Made by a program: the position numbers and the translations under genes
In this document: piece after piece, positions 28,012 to 36,266 of the stretch
Position numbering within the stretch: the first letter of the stretch is position 1
How the letters are laid out: every line of letters begins with the position of its first letter
The notes under the pieces: model-generated
What the model saw: the letters and a program-made list of their open reading frames with translations, nothing else
The model's database searches: none
What the model was told of the DNA's origin: nothing
Source of the DNA: Sunxiuqinia sp963678245
GTDB taxonomy: Bacteria; Bacteroidota; Bacteroidia; Bacteroidales; Prolixibacteraceae
Direction: 5' to 3'
Assembly: GCA_965140765.1 (NCBI GenBank)
Contig: OZ223307.1
Span: forward strand, 496,001 to 560,000
DNA: 64,000 bases

Positions 28012-28530
28012 ATGGAAACAAATTCAGTCGCTTTTTTTAGGTCACAACATTACCCTGATTTAGTTGACAAACCGATTGTTGCTGCTTGGAAAGTGAAAAA
28101 CCCGCAAAACGTTGGAAGTTTAATGCGACTGGTTGATAATATTGGCGGTGATAGCTTAATTATACTGGATGACGAAAACCCAAAACGCGAAAGTTCGATT
28201 AAGAAAACAGCCGGTATGAGCTATAAAAACATCCAGCTAAAATGGATGAGCTCAAAAGAATTTATAACTAACCTACCACAAAACTATCGATTGGTTGCCA
28301 TCGAAACCGATGAGCAGTCTACAAACCTATTCACAACCAAATTGCCTGATCAGGTTGCTTTTATTTTGGGAAGTGAGATGCACGGTCTGCCAACGGAGCT
28401 GATTAGACAGTGTACCCAAAGCGTCCACATTCCAATGACCGGCAAATGCAAATCAATGAACATTTCGCATGCGCTGGCCGTCGGACTTTTCGAATGGCAA
28501 CGCCAACAACTTTTCAGCCCCCGCGATTAG
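28012..28530 (+). CDS. TrmH/SpoU-family RNA 2'-O-methyltransferase
   Basis: 172 residues with the three SPOUT knot motifs: NPQNVGSLMRLVDNIGG (motif 1), VAFILGSEMHGLP (motif 2) and VHIPMTGKCKSMNISHALAV (motif 3). Methylates a ribose in tRNA or rRNA using SAM. The small size without an extra N-terminal domain resembles TrmH/TrmL-like members; the exact target cannot be told from sequence. Ends 48 bp before oxyR on the same strand. Confidence 0.88.
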   Translation: METNSVAFFRSQHYPDLVDKPIVAAWKVKNPQNVGSLMRLVDNIGGDSLIILDDENPKRESSIKKTAGMSYKNIQLKWMSSKEFITNLPQNYRLVAIETDEQSTNLFTTKLPDQVAFILGSEMHGLPTELIRQCTQSVHIPMTGKCKSMNISHALAVGLFEWQRQQLFSPRD

Positions 28531-28577
28531 TTTTCATCTATTTTTTTCTACTTTTAACCAGATTAAATACAAAAACC

Positions 28578-29519
28578 ATGATAACGCTAACACAGTTGGA
28601 ATATATTGTTGCTGTTGATACGTTTAGACATTTTGGCCGGGCTGCCGAACACTGCTTCATCACACAGCCAACACTAAGCATGCAAATTAAAAAGCTGGAA
28701 GAAGATTTAGAAATCATCATCTTCGATCGCAGTAAGCAACCGCTAATCCCAACTGATGTTGGCAAACGCATTATCGAACAATCGCGTATTGTCCTGCAGG
28801 AAACCGAAAAGGTAAACGACATTGTCAAAGATCACAAAAACCTAATCTCCGGAGAACTAAAAATTGGAATTATTCCGACACTCGCCCCCTATCTACTACC
28901 CTTATTTATTGGCAATTACAAACGAAAATATCCAAACATACAAATCACGGTGCAGGAGTTAACCACCGAAAACATTGTTGATCACTTGCAAAGAGACCTG
29001 CTTGACGTTGGCATATTGGTGACCCCGCTTAAGGAAGAAAGAATCAACGAGCGACCAATATTTTACGAAGAAATGCTGCTTTATTCACATCAGAAGCACC
29101 CACTTCACGACAAGCCAAACATTAAAGTTAAAGACATTGCCACTCCCGAAATTTGGCTATTGAGCGATGGCCATTGTTTCCGCCACCAGGTCATTAATCT
29201 TTGCTCTTTTAAGGGAGCATCCAACGAAGCGCTCCCATTTTATTTCGAAGCCGGTTCTTTGGAAACCCTGATGAACATTATCGACAAAGAAGGCGGAATT
29301 ACCCTGATTCCAGAATTGGCATCGGTAGAAATGGGCGAAAACCGAAAAAGCCACGTCCGGCATTTTAGCGACGTAACTCCGATCAGAGAAGTGAGCTTAG
29401 TTTACTCACGCCATTTTGCGAAAAATAAGCTTGTTGATCTGCTATGGAAGGAAATTCATGCAGCCATGCCCAACGAACTGCTGGATGGAAAAAGAGGAAC
29501 GATTGTCGAGTGGAAATAA
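28578..29519 (+). CDS. oxyR: Hydrogen-peroxide sensor OxyR (LysR family)
   Basis: 313 residues from the ATG at 28578. A longer frame begins at 28410 inside the methyltransferase gene but has no LysR similarity. N-terminal winged HTH (MITLTQLEYIVAVDTFRHFG, ITQPTLSMQIKKLEEDL). The C-terminal sensor domain has LSDGHCFRHQVINLCSF. The two Cys, at residues 200 and 209, match the redox pair C199/C208 of E. coli OxyR, so peroxide sensing by disulfide formation is expected. No catalase or Dps gene is adjacent; targets would lie elsewhere. Confidence 0.93.
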   Translation: MITLTQLEYIVAVDTFRHFGRAAEHCFITQPTLSMQIKKLEEDLEIIIFDRSKQPLIPTDVGKRIIEQSRIVLQETEKVNDIVKDHKNLISGELKIGIIPTLAPYLLPLFIGNYKRKYPNIQITVQELTTENIVDHLQRDLLDVGILVTPLKEERINERPIFYEEMLLYSHQKHPLHDKPNIKVKDIATPEIWLLSDGHCFRHQVINLCSFKGASNEALPFYFEAGSLETLMNIIDKEGGITLIPELASVEMGENRKSHVRHFSDVTPIREVSLVYSRHFAKNKLVDLLWKEIHAAMPNELLDGKRGTIVEWK

Positions 29520-29637
29520 TTTTTCAACTTTTTATTTGATTTTAGAAAAAACTTCCATTTCTTTGCATCGCTGAAATCAAAAACGGCACTTCTAAAAGTA
29601 GAGGATGCAAAATTTCAGTAAAAATCCTGACAAAATA

Positions 29638-29668
29638 TTTGGCGACTTCAAAATTTGATTTATTTTTG
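29638..29668 (+). promoter_or_regulatory. Promoter of tRNA-Glu/rpsT
   Basis: Textbook Bacteroidota promoter: TTTG at 29638-29641, 19 bp, TATTTTTG at 29661-29668. Predicted start about 29675, 23 bases before the tRNA. Confidence 0.75.
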
Positions 29669-29697
29669 CAGTCCCAATTTCAGGGAAAGAAAATGAT

Positions 29698-29769
29698 GGC
29701 CCGTTCGTCTAGGGGTTAGGACGCCAGGTTTTCATCCTGGTAGCAGGGGTTCGAATCCCCTACGGGCTA
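29698..29769 (+). tRNA. tRNA-Glu (anticodon UUC)
   Basis: Cloverleaf readable by eye. Acceptor arms GGCCCGT and ACGGGCT (first pair G-U). D arm GTCTAGGGGTTAGGAC. Anticodon arm CCAGG-TTTTCAT-CCTGG with anticodon TTC. T arm CAGGGG-TTCGAAT-CCCCT. Discriminator A. CCA is not encoded. It sits 28 bp before rpsT behind a shared promoter. Confidence 0.95.
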
Positions 29770-29797
29770 CTTAATTTATTTATCAGAAGAAACAAAA

Positions 29798-30049
29798 ATG
29801 GCACATCATCAATCTGCTAAGAAAAGAATTCGTCAAGACGAAAAAAAGAAAGTACATAACAAGTACTTTACGAAAACGATGCGTAATGCAGTTCGCGATT
29901 TGCGTGCAATAAGTGAAAAAGACGCTGCTGCCGTAGAGTATCCTAAAGTTGTTTCGATGATTGACCGATTGGCAAAAAAGAACTTAATTCATAAGAATAA
30001 AGCTGCCAATTTGAAATCAAAATTAGCTGCTCACATTAGTAAGTTATAA
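29798..30049 (+). CDS. rpsT: 30S ribosomal protein S20
   Basis: 83 residues, highly basic, typical bS20: MAHHQSAKKRIRQDEKKKVH, TKTMRNAVRDLRA, IDRLAKKNLIHKNKAANLKS. Binds 16S rRNA in the body of the small subunit. Probably transcribed together with the tRNA-Glu just upstream, with processing releasing the tRNA; a strong terminator follows the stop. Confidence 0.97.
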   Translation: MAHHQSAKKRIRQDEKKKVHNKYFTKTMRNAVRDLRAISEKDAAAVEYPKVVSMIDRLAKKNLIHKNKAANLKSKLAAHISKL

Positions 30050-30070
30050 GTAAAACGCAAGATATAATTA

Positions 30071-30104
30071 AAAACCTCTTCAGAAATTGAAGAGGTTTTT
30101 TTTT
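30071..30104 (+). terminator. Terminator after rpsT
   Basis: CCTCTTCA / TGAAGAGG perfect stem with loop GAAAT, extended by A/T pairs, then nine T. Confidence 0.9.
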
Positions 30105-30185
30105 GCTCTAAACTGAAGCTGTTGCTTTCCTATTTGTTTCATTCTTCATAACTTAGTTTATCACCAATGAAACAGACGAGCAATC

Positions 30186-30875
30186 ATGTATAAAAAACCG
30201 AGCATTAAAGAATGGGCTGTTGAAGACCGCCCTCGCGAAAAGCTGTTAACCAATGGCACTCGCTCACTCTCCGAGGCTGAACTAATCGCCATCTTAATCG
30301 GATCAGGGAACTCGAAGGAATCGGCTGTTGAACTCTCCCGTCGCATTCTTTTAACGGTTAACAATGATCTTTCTTTACTCAGTAAAAAGAATGCTTCGTA
30401 TTTACTAAAGTTTAACGGAATAGGCGAAGCTAAAGCGGTAAATATTATGGCTGCTCTGGAACTCGGCCGACGAAGAAAGGAAAATGGCGCATCAGTTAAA
30501 ACAATCATCACAAACAGCACCGACGCGGCTAATTATTTTCGCCCATTATTGGAAGATCTTCCACACGAAGAATTTTGGATCTTGCTACTCAACCGATCCA
30601 ATACCGTGATCGATAAATTCATGGTGAGCCAAGGTGGCATTACCGGAACGGTGATCGATGTTAAACTAATCTTAAAAACAGCGCTTGAAAAATTAGCGTG
30701 CTCCATGATTTTATGCCACAACCACCCTTCGGGCAACATCATGGCCAGTGATGCCGACAAAAAAGTGACTCGAAAAATAAAATCAGCGGCCGAAATAATG
30801 GAAATTACAGTGCTCGACCATGTAATTATTGCGCACGATCAGTACCTTAGCTTCACGGATGAAGGTTTACTTTAA
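30186..30875 (+). CDS. radC: RadC family protein (JAB/MPN domain)
   Basis: 229 residues. N-terminal UPF0758 helix-hairpin-helix region (SIKEWAVEDRPREKLLTNG, then LLKFNGIGEAKAVNIMAALE). The C-terminal MPN+/JAMM domain has the metal motif HNHPSGNIMASDAD and an upstream Glu in LPHEEFWILLLNRSN. Despite the name, a role in DNA repair is not established. Ends 9 bp before the next gene. Confidence 0.93.
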   Translation: MYKKPSIKEWAVEDRPREKLLTNGTRSLSEAELIAILIGSGNSKESAVELSRRILLTVNNDLSLLSKKNASYLLKFNGIGEAKAVNIMAALELGRRRKENGASVKTIITNSTDAANYFRPLLEDLPHEEFWILLLNRSNTVIDKFMVSQGGITGTVIDVKLILKTALEKLACSMILCHNHPSGNIMASDADKKVTRKIKSAAEIMEITVLDHVIIAHDQYLSFTDEGLL

Positions 30876-30884
30876 TCAAAAACA

Positions 30885-32207
30885 ATGCTTTTAGTTTATA
30901 CACAGGAAATAACCAATCGGCTAGAATATACTTTCGAATTTATTTTCGAAGAAATCCTGGACATTGAATTGAAATTAACAACTGATTTGCAGGAATTTGA
31001 TGAGAGTGATCAACCCAAGCTAAACTACTCCGGTCTCAAACTGGACTGTCCGCTGAAAATCGTTCCTCACCCGATCTTATTTCAACGTAAAATATGCTAT
31101 CAAACTCTTGCTCCCATTTCGTTTAACAATGAAGTGTATTTTTTTAAATCGTCAGCCAGTTCATTTTTACCTTTCGACCCTTTCGCAGCCAGCTTTTTCA
31201 TCATCAGCAGATACGAGGAATATCTGATGCGCCAACTCGATAAACATCGCAGATATCCGTCTCATCACAGCATCTTATATCGCAATCATCTGCTAGATAA
31301 ACCGATTATTAACCAATGGGCACAGCTAATCGCACAAAAAATTAAGACGCACTATCCTAAATTTGATTACCGCCCTCCCCGATTTGATTTTCTTTCGACC
31401 ATTGATATTGACAACGCATGGGCATATAAAAACAAAAGCTGGAAACGCACGCTCGGAGCAATTGCTAAAGGATTTCTAAAAGGCGATCGGCAGCAAATCC
31501 AGGAACGGATGAAAGTAATCCGGGGCGAGAAAGAAGATCCGTACGACACCTATAGCTATATTTGCAATCAATACAAAGGACACGAAGAACTGTTGCATTT
31601 TTTTGTATTGCTCGGCAAGCCCGGTAAATACGACCGAAATATATCTCCACACAATGAACAATTAAAACAGTTGGTGCGCGATTTAAATTCATTTTGCAAG
31701 GTATCCATCCATCCCTCTTATCGCTCAACACGAAACCGAAGGGAACTAACAAACGAAATTCAAACTCTGGAGCAAATCACCCACAACGATGTCAAATCAT
31801 CACGCCAACATTTTCTTCGACTCGAACTGCCTAAAACATACCGCCGATTAATCAATGCAGGAATTACCAACGACTATACCATGGGATATGCAGACCAGGT
31901 CGGTTTCAGGGCAGGAACATCTAATTCATTTTGGTTTTACGATCTAAAAAAAGATGTGGCAACTCAATTGCGAATTCATCCATTCCAATTGATGGATATT
32001 ACTTTAAAAAACTACCTGAAGCTTACCCCGGATGAGGCCTCGACGATAATCGAGAAATTAATGGACGAAATTCGAAATTATGGTGGAACTTTTATAAGTT
32101 TATGGCATAATGAAAGCCTCAGTGATCAAGGAGAATGGGCAGGTTGGCGCACCGTATTCGAAAGGATGACCGAACAGGCATTTAAATACAAGGATGAACA
32201 AGTTTAA
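30885..32207 (+). CDS. Polysaccharide deacetylase-like protein with N-terminal DUF7033-type domain
   Basis: 440 residues. The N-terminal third (to about 150, with ISRYEEYLMRQLDKHRRYPS) matches a domain found in front of deacetylase-like barrels in Bacteroidota. The C-terminal part has FDFLSTIDIDNAWAYKNK, VSIHPSYRST and FISLWHNESLSDQG, the positions where CE4 enzymes place metal-binding Asp and His residues. Likely acts on a cell-surface or secreted polysaccharide. Overlaps the next gene by 14 bp, so the group 30885-34040 is one operon. Confidence 0.75.
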   Translation: MLLVYTQEITNRLEYTFEFIFEEILDIELKLTTDLQEFDESDQPKLNYSGLKLDCPLKIVPHPILFQRKICYQTLAPISFNNEVYFFKSSASSFLPFDPFAASFFIISRYEEYLMRQLDKHRRYPSHHSILYRNHLLDKPIINQWAQLIAQKIKTHYPKFDYRPPRFDFLSTIDIDNAWAYKNKSWKRTLGAIAKGFLKGDRQQIQERMKVIRGEKEDPYDTYSYICNQYKGHEELLHFFVLLGKPGKYDRNISPHNEQLKQLVRDLNSFCKVSIHPSYRSTRNRRELTNEIQTLEQITHNDVKSSRQHFLRLELPKTYRRLINAGITNDYTMGYADQVGFRAGTSNSFWFYDLKKDVATQLRIHPFQLMDITLKNYLKLTPDEASTIIEKLMDEIRNYGGTFISLWHNESLSDQGEWAGWRTVFERMTEQAFKYKDEQV

Positions 32208-33099
32208 ATTTAGCTACCTCAACAATAAAAATATCAACCGAAAAAAGTGGGAAATGCGCATTGAGCAATCCAGCAATTCGAGTATTTATGCACGTTGTTG
32301 GTTTCTCGATATTGTTTGCCCAGATTGGTACGCCCTCGTTTGGGGCGAATATGAATATATTATGCCTTTACCTGTATTTAAAAAATTCGGCGTTACTTAT
32401 TTATCTCAGCCTATTTATTCTCAGCAAATTGCCATATATCCGCCACCACCGCAGAACATTATAAATGAAATGCAGGAATGGATTTCGCATCATTTTAAGT
32501 ATATACATCTTTCGCTAAGTCCAGAAAGCACAACCAAAATTTCAGACTTTATCGTTGAAGAACGAAAAAATTTCATTCTCCCCTTAAATTCTCCAATAGA
32601 GAAAATCGAAAACCGTTATCATCCCGAAACCCGCAGAAATGTAAGAAAAGCAAATCAGGCAATCTCTGTAGTAAAATCAATTGCTCCTTCCGAACTCTTG
32701 AACCTAAAAAAGAGATATCCGGGGGTTGAAGATGAAAACGCTCAGGCAATACTGACCAAAATAATTTTGAAAGCACTATGGCTCAATAAAGGGGTGATTT
32801 ATGGAGCTTATACTTCTAAAAATGAATTATGCGGAGCCGCTTTTTTTCTGTTTGACACAAAAAGAGTATATTACATGAACTCGGTTTCGTCTGAAATTGG
32901 GAAAAAACATCGGGCTATGTATGCAATCATACATCAGTTTTATCGAGACAATTGCGAGCAAAATTTATTATTTGATTTTGAAGGCTCTCAAAATCCAGGA
33001 ATTGCCCATTTTTTCAAACGATTTGGATCCGAAATTGAAATTTATCAACACATTCATAAAAATAAGTTGCCATGGCCACTTAGGCTCATGAAAAAATAA
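32194..33099 (+). CDS. FemAB/GNAT-like protein of a surface-polysaccharide operon
   Basis: 301 residues. Two GNAT-like halves as in the FemAB / BioF2-like acetyltransferase group: WFLDIVCPDWYALVWGEYEY in the first, and RYHPETRRNVRKANQ plus AMYAIIHQFYRDNCEQNLLF in the second. GSQNPGIAHFFKRFGSE is the conserved end of this group. Such proteins transfer aminoacyl or acyl groups to cell-wall or lipid substrates; the substrate is unknown. It lies between two polysaccharide deacetylase genes, overlapping the first and 2 bp before the second, so a common pathway is likely. Confidence 0.65.
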   Translation: MNKFKFSYLNNKNINRKKWEMRIEQSSNSSIYARCWFLDIVCPDWYALVWGEYEYIMPLPVFKKFGVTYLSQPIYSQQIAIYPPPPQNIINEMQEWISHHFKYIHLSLSPESTTKISDFIVEERKNFILPLNSPIEKIENRYHPETRRNVRKANQAISVVKSIAPSELLNLKKRYPGVEDENAQAILTKIILKALWLNKGVIYGAYTSKNELCGAAFFLFDTKRVYYMNSVSSEIGKKHRAMYAIIHQFYRDNCEQNLLFDFEGSQNPGIAHFFKRFGSEIEIYQHIHKNKLPWPLRLMKK

Positions 33100-33101
33100 T
33101 C

Positions 33102-34040
33102 ATGAAGTTTATCTCTAAAATACGAAATATTGTAGCGTCCCCCTTTTCTGTCTACCAGTTGAGCCGAGGAGAAGAGGTGCCTATTCTTTTGCCATACTAC
33201 CATTTAGTGAGTGATAAAGATCACCCATTTCACTACAACTATAACTATCCATCTACAAAACGATTTAGACAAGATTTAGACTTCTTGCTGGATCATTTCG
33301 ACCCAATTTCTTTAGAAGAATTGCACTCTGGACTAAATCTTCGCAATACTTTTCATTTAACATTTGATGATGGATTGCGCGAATGCTACGAAATAATTGC
33401 TCCAATTTTAAAAGAAAAAGGAATACCGGCTACTTTTTTTGTTAATCCGGCCTTTGTCGACAATCATGACCTTTTTCATCGCTACAAAGCCGCTGTGCTG
33501 AATCGCTTTTTTGCAAAGAAAGGTGTCAAAACTGAGCTTAAAAAAACCTATGCCGACCTGCTTTCGCTGGATCAAACTGCCGAAGATATTGGACTAAAGT
33601 GGGAAGAATATCTAGAAGAAGAAAAGCCATACATGAGCATGGACCAATTAAAGAAGCTCGCCAAGGATGGTTTTACAATAGGAGCTCATAGTTGGGATCA
33701 CCCCGAGTTCTGGCTATTGGATGAGGAACGGCAAATGGATGAAATCCGTGAAAGTATGGAATGGCTAATTGCGAATTTCAACCCAACAATAAAAGCATTT
33801 GCCTTTCCTTTTACGGATTTTGGAGTTTCTGATGCAGTTTTTGAAGCGATTAACAGAGAACGCTTGTGCGATATTACTTTCGGAACTGCAGGTATTAAAT
33901 GTGAAAAAATACCAGATCATTTTCAACGAATACAAATGGAACAAAATGGCGCACTAAGCGCAAAACACATTTTAAGAGAAGAATATCTTGCTTTTAAGAT
34001 AAAAAAACTACTGGGCAAACATTACACTAAAAGAAACTAA
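33102..34040 (+). CDS. Polysaccharide deacetylase family protein
   Basis: 312 residues, CE4/NodB-type. NodB motif 1 HLTFDDGLRECYEIIAPIL (metal Asp pair), GIPATFFVNPAFVDN, motif 2 region FTIGAHSWDHPEFW (metal His), and AFAFPFTDFG near motif 3. Removes acetyl groups from a polysaccharide. There is no clear signal peptide, so a cytoplasmic or membrane-associated step is possible. Last gene of the operon starting at radC or 30885. Confidence 0.85.
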   Translation: MKFISKIRNIVASPFSVYQLSRGEEVPILLPYYHLVSDKDHPFHYNYNYPSTKRFRQDLDFLLDHFDPISLEELHSGLNLRNTFHLTFDDGLRECYEIIAPILKEKGIPATFFVNPAFVDNHDLFHRYKAAVLNRFFAKKGVKTELKKTYADLLSLDQTAEDIGLKWEEYLEEEKPYMSMDQLKKLAKDGFTIGAHSWDHPEFWLLDEERQMDEIRESMEWLIANFNPTIKAFAFPFTDFGVSDAVFEAINRERLCDITFGTAGIKCEKIPDHFQRIQMEQNGALSAKHILREEYLAFKIKKLLGKHYTKRN

Positions 34041-34052
34041 ATAGAAAAAGAA

Positions 34053-34067
34053 TGCGACGAGGTCGCA
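34053..34067 (-). terminator. Hairpin between convergent genes
   Basis: TGCGAC-GAG-GTCGCA; on the minus strand followed by TTCTTTTTC. Probably terminates the methyltransferase gene. Confidence 0.45.
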
Positions 34068-34105
34068 AAAAATGACATTTGGGAAGCACGTTCCTGTCTA
34101 ATTAT

Positions 34106-34879
34106 TTATGCTTTCGTGCATCTAAATATCAACTCTCGACTCCCATCTCCAAGCTGATATCTTTCAGCATACTCTTTCGGCAAGGTTTCAGAGTAATCAA
34201 TTGTTTCCACCTTGAATCCTTCGCTTTTCAAGCGTTGGTCAAAATCCAATCCATGCAATCTACAAAGGTCAAACTCTCCGTAATTCAGCAATCGCTGCGA
34301 ATCAGAATTAACCGATTTATCTTCTAAAGTAATTTCTGAATTCAGATCGATTAATGTCATCATTAGTGCAGTGCCATCTTCTTTCAATACTCGTCTCATC
34401 TCGCGAATTGCCCTTGCCTCGTCAGGGATATGCCCAAGCACATGAGAACAAATTATCAAATCAAAATAATTCTCAGAATACGGAATTTCAGTAAGGTCAA
34501 TTAAGTGGGTAGCATTCGCCTCGTTAATATCACCATCCACATATTCTATATTGAGCTTTTTAAAAATCTTAAAAAGGCAATCTTCAGGAGCAACATGAAG
34601 AACCTTCAAATCATTTTTAAAAAGAGACGTTTCATTTTCGAGATAAAATTTCAAAATACGCGTTCTTTCCAACGATCCACAGTTAGGACATTGAGCATTC
34701 GAACGTTTAACATTTCCTTTGGGCAGAAATTTTCGAAATGATCGATTACAGCAATTACAAAAGTACTTGTCTCCAGAATAGAAAGGAGTAACAGCCTTCC
34801 GCAGTCTAATTCGAACATTGTTTCTAGTCCTTTCCGAAACGAATTGCTTGTACAGTTGCTTTATCATATTCGTGATCAT
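34106..34879 (-). CDS. SAM-dependent methyltransferase with N-terminal zinc-ribbon-like motif
   Basis: 257 residues. The N-terminus has two CxxC pairs (CNCCNRSF and CPNCGSLERTRIL) that look like a zinc ribbon. A class I methyltransferase fold follows: VLHVAPEDCLFKIFKKL (motif I, in which the usual GxG is replaced), YVDGDINEANATHLIDLTEI, DLIICSHVLGHIPDEARAIR and EMRRVLKEDGTALMM. The type is common in polysaccharide clusters of Bacteroidota. Convergent with the deacetylase operon. Substrate unknown. Confidence 0.8.
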   Translation of the reverse strand: MITNMIKQLYKQFVSERTRNNVRIRLRKAVTPFYSGDKYFCNCCNRSFRKFLPKGNVKRSNAQCPNCGSLERTRILKFYLENETSLFKNDLKVLHVAPEDCLFKIFKKLNIEYVDGDINEANATHLIDLTEIPYSENYFDLIICSHVLGHIPDEARAIREMRRVLKEDGTALMMTLIDLNSEITLEDKSVNSDSQRLLNYGEFDLCRLHGLDFDQRLKSEGFKVETIDYSETLPKEYAERYQLGDGSRELIFRCTKA

Positions 34880-35036
34880 TTATCTGAAAAAAAAAATTTA
34901 GTAGAAAAAACGCAAGTTAATAAAAGTCCACTAACGATATTCTTTGTCCATTATAATTTCATTATGTGACTACATCCATCCATTTGTAGGTTTTTTTATA
35001 AAAAAGAATTCACTATTTTCGGCAAAAATATGCACC

Positions 35037-35699
35037 ATGGAAGTTATCAACCTTAGCGAGTCTAATTCGATCTTTAATCAATATCTTGCAGAAATTCGTG
35101 ATCACGAAATCCAAAAAGATCCACTTCGATTTAGAAGAAACCTACAGCGTTTTGGAGAACTATTTGCTTACGAAATAAGCAAGACATTGGATTTTAAAGA
35201 GTGTGAGGTGAAGACACCTCTAGGCGTTGCCAAGGTTCCAAAACTTGAACAACAACCGGTGCTGGCAACTATTCTTCGTGCCGGATTGCCGTTACAACAG
35301 GGGTTGCTTGAAATTTTTGACAGAGCCGAGAATGCCTTTATTTCTGCCTATCGAAAATACGACGACAAAGGTGAATTTCACATCGAATTTGAATATTTGG
35401 CCTCTCCTGATTTGAATGAAAAAGTTGCTATTTTATCTGATCCCATGCTGGCTTCTGGCTCTTCCATGGAAATTGGTTATAAAGCTTTACTTCAAAAAGG
35501 AGAACCAAGCCACGTCCATTTGGTCGTAATTATTGCCAGTAAAAAAGGAGTTGAGTACGTTCAGGAAACGATACAGGCTGATAATGTTACACTTTGGGTG
35601 GGAGCCATTGATGATGAAATGACTGTAAAATCTTACATCGTTCCGGGACTGGGTGATGCCGGAGATCTGGCGTTTGGTCCAAAGGTAGATTCACACTAG
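35037..35699 (+). CDS. upp: Uracil phosphoribosyltransferase
   Basis: 220 residues from the ATG at 35037 (MEVINLSESNSIFNQYL); an in-frame extension to 34944 lacks similarity. Salvages uracil to UMP with PRPP. Motifs: ATILRAGLPLQQGLLEIF, the PRPP loop ILSDPMLASGSSMEIG, and the uracil-binding end YIVPGLGDAGDLAFGP. The motif FEYLASPDLNEKVA is of the Bacteroidota subgroup. Isolated gene, no pyrimidine neighbours. Confidence 0.93.
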   Translation: MEVINLSESNSIFNQYLAEIRDHEIQKDPLRFRRNLQRFGELFAYEISKTLDFKECEVKTPLGVAKVPKLEQQPVLATILRAGLPLQQGLLEIFDRAENAFISAYRKYDDKGEFHIEFEYLASPDLNEKVAILSDPMLASGSSMEIGYKALLQKGEPSHVHLVVIIASKKGVEYVQETIQADNVTLWVGAIDDEMTVKSYIVPGLGDAGDLAFGPKVDSH

Positions 35700-35943
35700 C
35701 AAAGATCTTTTTCAAGTTAAATAAGCTACGCACCAAGAGCAATACCATCACGGTATTTCAAAACGTTGTTTTCCAGACCGTTTTAAACGATTGTTCCAAT
35801 CCTAAACATCGTGGCATTATTGTGCAACAAAGCTTTAACTTAATAAAAGGATGGCTAAACTATTTAGTCTTTGATGAAAGCTTCACGCAAGACCACTCGA
35901 TACATATCTTACCACTTAACGGATTGCAACTTTTATTCATCTC
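35700..35943. other. Intergenic stretch with a start-less open frame
   Basis: The plus frame including bases 35685-35946 is open for more than 80 codons (for example KHRGIIVQQSFNLIKGWL and LPLNGLQLLFIS at the end) but has no start codon I trust and resembles nothing I know. It may be a gene fragment; no promoter or terminator is visible. Confidence 0.25.
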
Positions 35944-36141
35944 CTAATAATCAAAGAGTCGGTTCTTTGCAGGCCATACCAGATAAAGTGTTAAAGCAAT
36001 TGCCCCATGACCGTATAAGATTAGTACTCCATAAAAAACAATAGGAGCCAAATCTAAGCAGGAAGAGAAAAAACCCAATAATAGGGTGATGATAAAACCG
36101 AAAAAAACCCAAATACCTAAATAAAAACAACTTAAGAGCAC
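35944..36141 (-). CDS. Small hydrophobic protein (possible two-TM)
   Basis: 65 residues, two predicted membrane helices (about 5-27 and 33-56) joined by FSSCLDLAP, with a short polar end WPAKNRLFDY. No family recognised. Coding status is uncertain because it lies in a region rich in gene remnants, with an A-run immediately upstream of its start. Confidence 0.4.
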   Translation of the reverse strand: MLLSCFYLGIWVFFGFIITLLLGFFSSCLDLAPIVFYGVLILYGHGAIALTLYLVWPAKNRLFDY

Positions 36142-36202
36142 AACTAAAAAAAAAAAACCTTTTGTTCTAGAAAATAGAATCTCAATTTAAACTTTTGTTC
36201 TA

Positions 36203-36238
36203 TTTGAGTGTGATATAAATCTCATTCAAATGTGATAT
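36203..36238 (+). repeat. Paired TGTGATAT direct repeats and TTTGAGTG/CATTCAAA inverted repeat
   Basis: TGTGATAT at 36209-36216 and again at 36231-36238 (22 bp apart), interleaved with TTTGAGTG (36203-36210) and CATTCAAA (36223-36230). It lies just upstream of the broken Crp/Fnr gene, so it may be an operator. Confidence 0.4.
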
Positions 36239-36266
36239 CTTCGTGCCTATAGGCAACAATCAGAAA

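Noticed and set aside
28410..28577. N-terminal extension of oxyR
   Set aside because: Overlaps the methyltransferase gene by 120 bases and has no LysR-type sequence; the ATG at 28578 begins the canonical HTH.
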